This document shows positions 13,679 through 16,290 of a DNA stretch of 16,290 bases, piece by piece. Position numbers and translations under genes: made by a program. Position 1 is the stretch's first letter, and every line of letters starts with the position of its first letter. The stretch lies in NCBI GenBank assembly GCA_937983475.1, contig CALJZV010000621.1, positions 1 through 16,290 on the forward strand. Direction: 5' to 3'. Below the pieces are notes generated by a model that searched no databases, was not told where the DNA came from, and was given only the letters and a program-made list of their open reading frames with translations. This DNA comes from an uncultured Verrucomicrobiales bacterium (GTDB taxonomy: Bacteria > Verrucomicrobiota > Verrucomicrobiia > Limisphaerales > JACDHS01).

Positions 13679-14305
13679 ATGAGACTTTCCATTAAAACAA
13701 TTTCCGGACAAAACGCAGGAGAGTTAGATATTAAATTTTCCGTCATCGAAAATGGCAAGGGAACCCAAGCTGTTCACGATGTTGTGACAGCTTACATGGC
13801 TTCCCAAAGATCTGGTACTGCATGCACCAAGACGATGGGTGAAGTGGCTGGTACCGGTAAGAAGCCTTGGCGGCAAAAGGGAACTGGGCGAGCCCGTGCA
13901 GGGTCATTTCAGTCTCCACTTTGGAGAGGCGGCGGTGTGGTGTTTGGTCCGAAGCCGAGAGAATTTTCTAAAAAGGTAAATCGCCAAACAAAACAATTGG
14001 CCTTGCGTAAAGCAATGAGCGAAAGAATTAAATCAGGCGATATTGTGATAGTAAGCGATCTTAAATTGGGTGTTCCAAAAACAAAAGAAGTGGTTTCCAT
14101 TCTTAGTAAATTGGAATTAAAAGGCTCGGCTTTGATCGTTTCTTCCGAACCGGACAAAAATCTTGTTTTGGCCTCTCGTAATATTCCCAATGTTCGTGTG
14201 ACCACTAGTAATTTGCTTAACACATATCAGGTGCTTTGGCCGGACAAACTTTTAATAACTAAAAGCGCCTTCGAAATAATTGAACAACGCTTAAGCAAGG
14301 AATAA
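13679..14305 (+). CDS. rplD: 50S ribosomal protein L4
   Basis: L4 lines the nascent-chain exit tunnel and in E. coli represses its own S10 operon through the mRNA leader; no equivalent leader can be judged here. The 208-residue product shows the family's tunnel-loop signature R-Q-K-G-T-G-R-A-R-A-G-S-F-Q-S-P-L-W-R-G-G-G (about 65-86), followed by F-G-P-K-P-R-E-F and the R-K-A-M-S-E-R segment. Its start ATG at 13679 follows an A/T-rich stretch (CCTGATATT) and has no Shine-Dalgarno sequence. The gap from rplC is 28 nt and rplW begins 4 nt after the stop. Base composition is visibly more A+T-rich than in the left half of the window. Confidence 0.96.
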   Translation: MRLSIKTISGQNAGELDIKFSVIENGKGTQAVHDVVTAYMASQRSGTACTKTMGEVAGTGKKPWRQKGTGRARAGSFQSPLWRGGGVVFGPKPREFSKKVNRQTKQLALRKAMSERIKSGDIVIVSDLKLGVPKTKEVVSILSKLELKGSALIVSSEPDKNLVLASRNIPNVRVTTSNLLNTYQVLWPDKLLITKSAFEIIEQRLSKE

Positions 14306-14309
14306 TCGC

Positions 14310-14591
14310 ATGAACGCTTTTGAAGTTATCAAGACTATTCGTCTTACAGAAAAGGGCACACGGCAGTCGGAAAAATTAAACCAGTACACAGTGGTTGCCG
14401 ATCGCAGGGCGAATAAAATTCAAATTCGTAAGGCAGTGGAAGAACTTTTCAAGGTAAAAGTTCTTGGAGTAAACACACTGAATGTCCGGGGAAAAATGCG
14501 CCGGCAATTCAGCCCAGCAAGGGGTCAAGCACCAGATTGGAAAAAGGCAATTGTTACTTTGAAAGAAGGAGATAAAATCAGTTTAGCGTGA
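14310..14591 (+). CDS. rplW: 50S ribosomal protein L23
   Basis: L23 sits at the tunnel exit, where it serves as docking site for trigger factor and the signal recognition particle. The 93-residue product has the family pattern: an N-terminal I-R-L-T-E-K-G-T, the strand Y-T-V-V-A-D-R-R-A-N-K-I-Q-I-R-K-A-V-E, then F-K-V-K-V-L-G-V-N-T-L-N-V-R-G-K, an arginine-rich extended loop and the A-I-V-T-L-K-E-G-D-K-I strand. ATG 14310 comes 4 nt after the rplD stop; AAGGA inside the rplD end, 8 nt before it, could serve as a weak ribosome binding site. Unlike in most S10 operons, the next gene, rplB, does not follow at once but after 218 nt with a putative promoter. No intrinsic terminator is evident after rplW. 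Confidence 0.95.
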   Translation: MNAFEVIKTIRLTEKGTRQSEKLNQYTVVADRRANKIQIRKAVEELFKVKVLGVNTLNVRGKMRRQFSPARGQAPDWKKAIVTLKEGDKISLA

Positions 14592-14658
14592 TTTATTCGA
14601 TTTAAATGGGTTAAATGACTTAGATTGCAGGAAATTTTAAAAAATTCATAGAAATTCG

Positions 14659-14695
14659 TTGCGCTGAAAAAATCATTTGATATATTCCGCGCTCC
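14659..14695 (+). promoter_or_regulatory. putative rplB promoter (copy 2 of the shared ribosomal-protein promoter)
   Basis: TTGCGC (14659-14664), a 16-nt spacer and TATATT (14681-14686), followed by CCGCGCTCC. The 15-nt TATATTCCGCGCTCC is identical to the copy before rpsL, and the preceding TTTG is also shared. It lies in the only long gap of the ribosomal cluster, so it probably drives rplB-rpsS-rplV and onward. It is a prediction, with the exact recurrence as the main support. Confidence 0.65.
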
Positions 14696-14809
14696 TCTTT
14701 AAGAAAAGAGTCAATTTGACAGCCAACTTAGCCATGTCGATAACTGGTTGCCCTACAGGGCTCAGGAGTGATGGTATGGCACTACGAAGTTGTCGATTTT
14801 ATCAAAAGT
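14692..14809 (+). promoter_or_regulatory. rplB leader region with hairpins and a candidate leader peptide
   Basis: If transcription starts near 14692, rplB has an mRNA leader of about 118 nt. It can form CTCTTT/AAAGAG (14695-14700 with 14705-14710) and GCCC/GGGC around 14750-14761. AGGAG (14764-14768) stands at ideal distance (7 nt) from ATG 14776, which opens a 14-codon frame ending at TAA 14818-14820 and overlapping the rplB start in another frame. A longer frame in the same register begins at ATG 14734. This could couple leader translation to rplB, or be part of ribosomal-protein feedback. It is also possible that L2 starts earlier (ATG 14771). All of this is inference. Confidence 0.35.
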
Positions 14810-15655
14810 ATGCCAGTTAAAACATTCAGACCTTTGACGCCGTCGACGCGCTATATCACCATAGCTTCTTTTGACGAGGTTACGAAAAGTCGGCCTGATA
14901 AAAAGCTAGTTTTAATTCGTAAAAAAACTGGCGGGAGAAATTCTTATGGGCGTGTCACCAGCCGTGGAATCGGGGGAGGGCATAAACAATTTCACAGAAT
15001 TGTGGATTTTAAGAGAAAGAAGGTCGGGGTCGAGGCAGAGGTTATTGCAATTGAATATGATCCTTTGAGAAGCGCTCGCCTTGCGCTCATAAAGTACGCA
15101 GATGGTCAAAAAGCTTATATAATTGCCCCTGTTGGGCTGGAGGTAGGGGTAAAGTTGGTTAGTGGGCCAGATGCTGCTCCTTCAATTGGCAATGCAATGC
15201 CTCTTAAATCTGTTCCAATTGGTATGTCGGTCCATAATGTGGAAATTACTCCAGGACGGGGTGGACAATTAGCTAGAACGGCCGGTTCGTTCGCAACTTT
15301 GATGTCAAGGGATGAGGGGTATGCTCAGATTCGTTTACCGTCGGGTGAAATTAGAAGAATAAACGATGAGTGCTATGCCACTATCGGTCAGGTTGGTAAC
15401 GCTGAACACGAAAATGTTATACTCGGAAAAGCTGGCAGGAGTCGTCATCGCGGCATCCGACCTCTTTCTCGTGCCGTTGCAAAAAATCCAGTTGACCATC
15501 CGATGGGAGGGGGAGCGGGAAAGACTTCGGGAGGCGGACATCCGGTAACTCCGTGGGGGGTAATTACTAAAGGGTATAAAACCCGCAATAAGCGAAAATA
15601 TTCAAACCGATTTATCTTGGTGCGCCGTGATGGACGCGCCATGAAGCAACGTTAA
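14810..15655 (+). CDS. rplB: 50S ribosomal protein L2
   Basis: L2 is needed for subunit association and for the shape of the peptidyl-transferase centre. The 281-residue product has the family N-terminus M-P-V-K-T-F-R-P-L-T-P-S-T-R-Y, then G-G-R-N-S-Y-G-R-V-T-S-R-G-I-G-G-G-H-K, the E-Y-D-P-L-R-S-A-R-L-A-L-I block and the C-terminal H-P-M-G-G-G-A-G-K with its conserved histidine near the active centre, ending in R-K-Y-S-N-R-F-I-L-V-R-R-D-G-R. ATG 14810 gives the conserved start; the frame is open upstream to a GTG at 14768 and an ATG at 14771, which would add 14 or so residues (W-H-Y-E-V-V-D-F-I-K-S) not typical of L2. No Shine-Dalgarno sequence precedes 14810, while an AGGAG lies 41 nt upstream. 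It is separated from rplW by 218 nt with its own putative promoter; rpsS follows after 5 nt. Confidence 0.96.
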   Translation: MPVKTFRPLTPSTRYITIASFDEVTKSRPDKKLVLIRKKTGGRNSYGRVTSRGIGGGHKQFHRIVDFKRKKVGVEAEVIAIEYDPLRSARLALIKYADGQKAYIIAPVGLEVGVKLVSGPDAAPSIGNAMPLKSVPIGMSVHNVEITPGRGGQLARTAGSFATLMSRDEGYAQIRLPSGEIRRINDECYATIGQVGNAEHENVILGKAGRSRHRGIRPLSRAVAKNPVDHPMGGGAGKTSGGGHPVTPWGVITKGYKTRNKRKYSNRFILVRRDGRAMKQR

Positions 15656-15660
15656 AATTT

Positions 15661-15942
15661 ATGGGACGCTCAATCAAGAAAGGTCCTTTTGTAGACCTTC
15701 ATTTGCTTAAAAAAATTCAGAAGGCCAAAGAATCCAAATCTAAGGCACCGATAAAAACATGGTCGAGACGTTCGATGATCACTCCTGATTTTGTCGGCCT
15801 CTCATTTAATGTTCATAATGGTAAAGTATTCAATCCTGTATTTGTCACTGAAAACATGGTCGGACACCGGTTGGGTGAATTCTCTTTGACTCGAACATTT
15901 AAGAAGCATGGCGCTCATACAGCCAAAGCAGAAGCCAAATAA
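15661..15942 (+). CDS. rpsS: 30S ribosomal protein S19
   Basis: S19 forms a complex with S13 in the 30S head and contacts the A-site finger of the large subunit. The 93-residue length is standard. It starts M-G-R-S-I-K-K-G-P-F-V-D, followed by K-T-W-S-R-R-S-M-I-T-P-D-F-V-G, the F-N-V-H-N-G-K strand and the G-H-R-L-G-E-F-S-L-T-R-T-F-K-K-H block, all classical S19 marks, with a lysine/alanine-rich tail. ATG 15661 follows the rplB stop by 5 nt, preceded by AAAATTT and no Shine-Dalgarno sequence. rplV begins 4 nt after the stop, the usual order in the S10 operon. Confidence 0.97.
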   Translation: MGRSIKKGPFVDLHLLKKIQKAKESKSKAPIKTWSRRSMITPDFVGLSFNVHNGKVFNPVFVTENMVGHRLGEFSLTRTFKKHGAHTAKAEAK

Positions 15943-15946
15943 TATT

Positions 15947-16290
15947 ATGGAAGTTCAAGCCATTTCAAAAAATGTTCGCATGTCCGCTCAAAAAATGAGG
16001 GAGGTAGTGCGCCAAATTCAGGGATTACCAGCTTTACAGGCACAGGCAGTTCTGGCTGTGGTCCCGCGAAAGTCTGCTCGGATGGTGGCCAAGACGCTTC
16101 GGTCCGCAATTGCAAACGCACAAAACAATAACGGCATCAAGCCTGACGTGTTACGGGTTAAGTCAGCTGTTGCTGGCCAGGCGACATCATATAAAAGATT
16201 TACACCGAAGGCCAGAGGTTCAGCAGGCCCAATCATAAAAAGAAATTGTCATATCAACATTGCCGCCGCCCGTCCAGCTAACCACATCGA
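15947..16290 (+). CDS. rplV: 50S ribosomal protein L22, 3' partial
   Basis: L22 has a globular part on the 50S surface and a long hairpin lining the exit tunnel. The frame opens at ATG 15947, 4 nt after rpsS, and stays open to the right window edge (114 codons, so the end is missing). Readable features are V-R-M-S-A-Q-K-M-R-E-V-V at the N-terminus, V-P-R-K-S-A-R-M-V-A-K-T-L-R-S-A-I-A-N-A at about 41-60 with the following N-N-N-G, and the tunnel hairpin K-R-F-T-P-K-A-R-G-S-A-G-P-I-I-K-R with the closing H-I-N-I-A-A-A strand. These match L22 throughout. The A/T-rich AATATT before the start repeats the pattern seen at the other ribosomal genes. Most of the family's length of about 110-120 residues is present. 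Confidence 0.94.
   Translation, partial: MEVQAISKNVRMSAQKMREVVRQIQGLPALQAQAVLAVVPRKSARMVAKTLRSAIANAQNNNGIKPDVLRVKSAVAGQATSYKRFTPKARGSAGPIIKRNCHINIAAARPANHI

Overview
The window reads as chromosomal DNA from a Gram-negative-type bacterium, most plausibly a Verrucomicrobiota member. This is an inference from gene content and protein style: a solitary pseudopilin-like protein with a Verrucomicrobia/Planctomycetes-type 'H-x-DG' C-terminus, a small membrane-anchored protein of a kind I associate with that group, and a golvesin-like C-terminal domain on a secreted M23 peptidase. No rRNA, tRNA, CRISPR array, insertion sequence or phage gene was seen. No gene-free stretch exceeds about 220 bases.

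Left part (1-7830), accessory and housekeeping genes on both strands. A CocE/NonD-type alpha/beta-hydrolase, cut by the left window edge, converges on miaE, a tRNA-hydroxylase. miaE diverges from a class II DNA photolyase that two in-frame TAA codons split into an N-terminal and a C-terminal part. A near-perfect 17-nt direct repeat lies in the miaE/photolyase divergent region. Next come two leftward genes, a membrane-anchored PD40 beta-propeller protein followed by a secreted M23 peptidase, closed by an intrinsic terminator. A small membrane-anchored hypothetical gene diverges from a pseudopilin-like gene that has its own terminator. A 68-residue four-cysteine protein with a very strong Shine-Dalgarno sequence follows.

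Middle (7828-9231). A leftward FAD-dependent disulfide oxidoreductase of the dihydrolipoyl dehydrogenase/mercuric reductase type, without 2-oxoacid dehydrogenase partners nearby.

Right part (9390-16290), translation genes, all rightward: rpsL, rpsG, fusA, rpsJ, rplC, rplD, rplW, rplB, rpsS and rplV (rplV is cut by the right edge). This is the str operon joined to the S10 operon, with no tuf between fusA and rpsJ. Two details stand out. The sequence TATATTCCGCGCTCC occurs both before rpsL and in the 218-base gap before rplB, each time placed like a promoter -10/discriminator; the cluster therefore probably has two co-regulated transcription units. A textbook intrinsic terminator sits between rpsG and fusA, leaving no room for a fusA promoter behind it, so it looks like an attenuator. 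Most of these genes lack a Shine-Dalgarno sequence and have A/T-rich sequence before the start codon, while a few other genes in the window have clear ones.

I did not find a convincing new multi-gene system. The best leads are the split photolyase, the duplicated ribosomal-protein promoter, the rpsG-fusA attenuator candidate, the direct repeat before the photolyase, and the rplB leader with a small overlapping reading frame.
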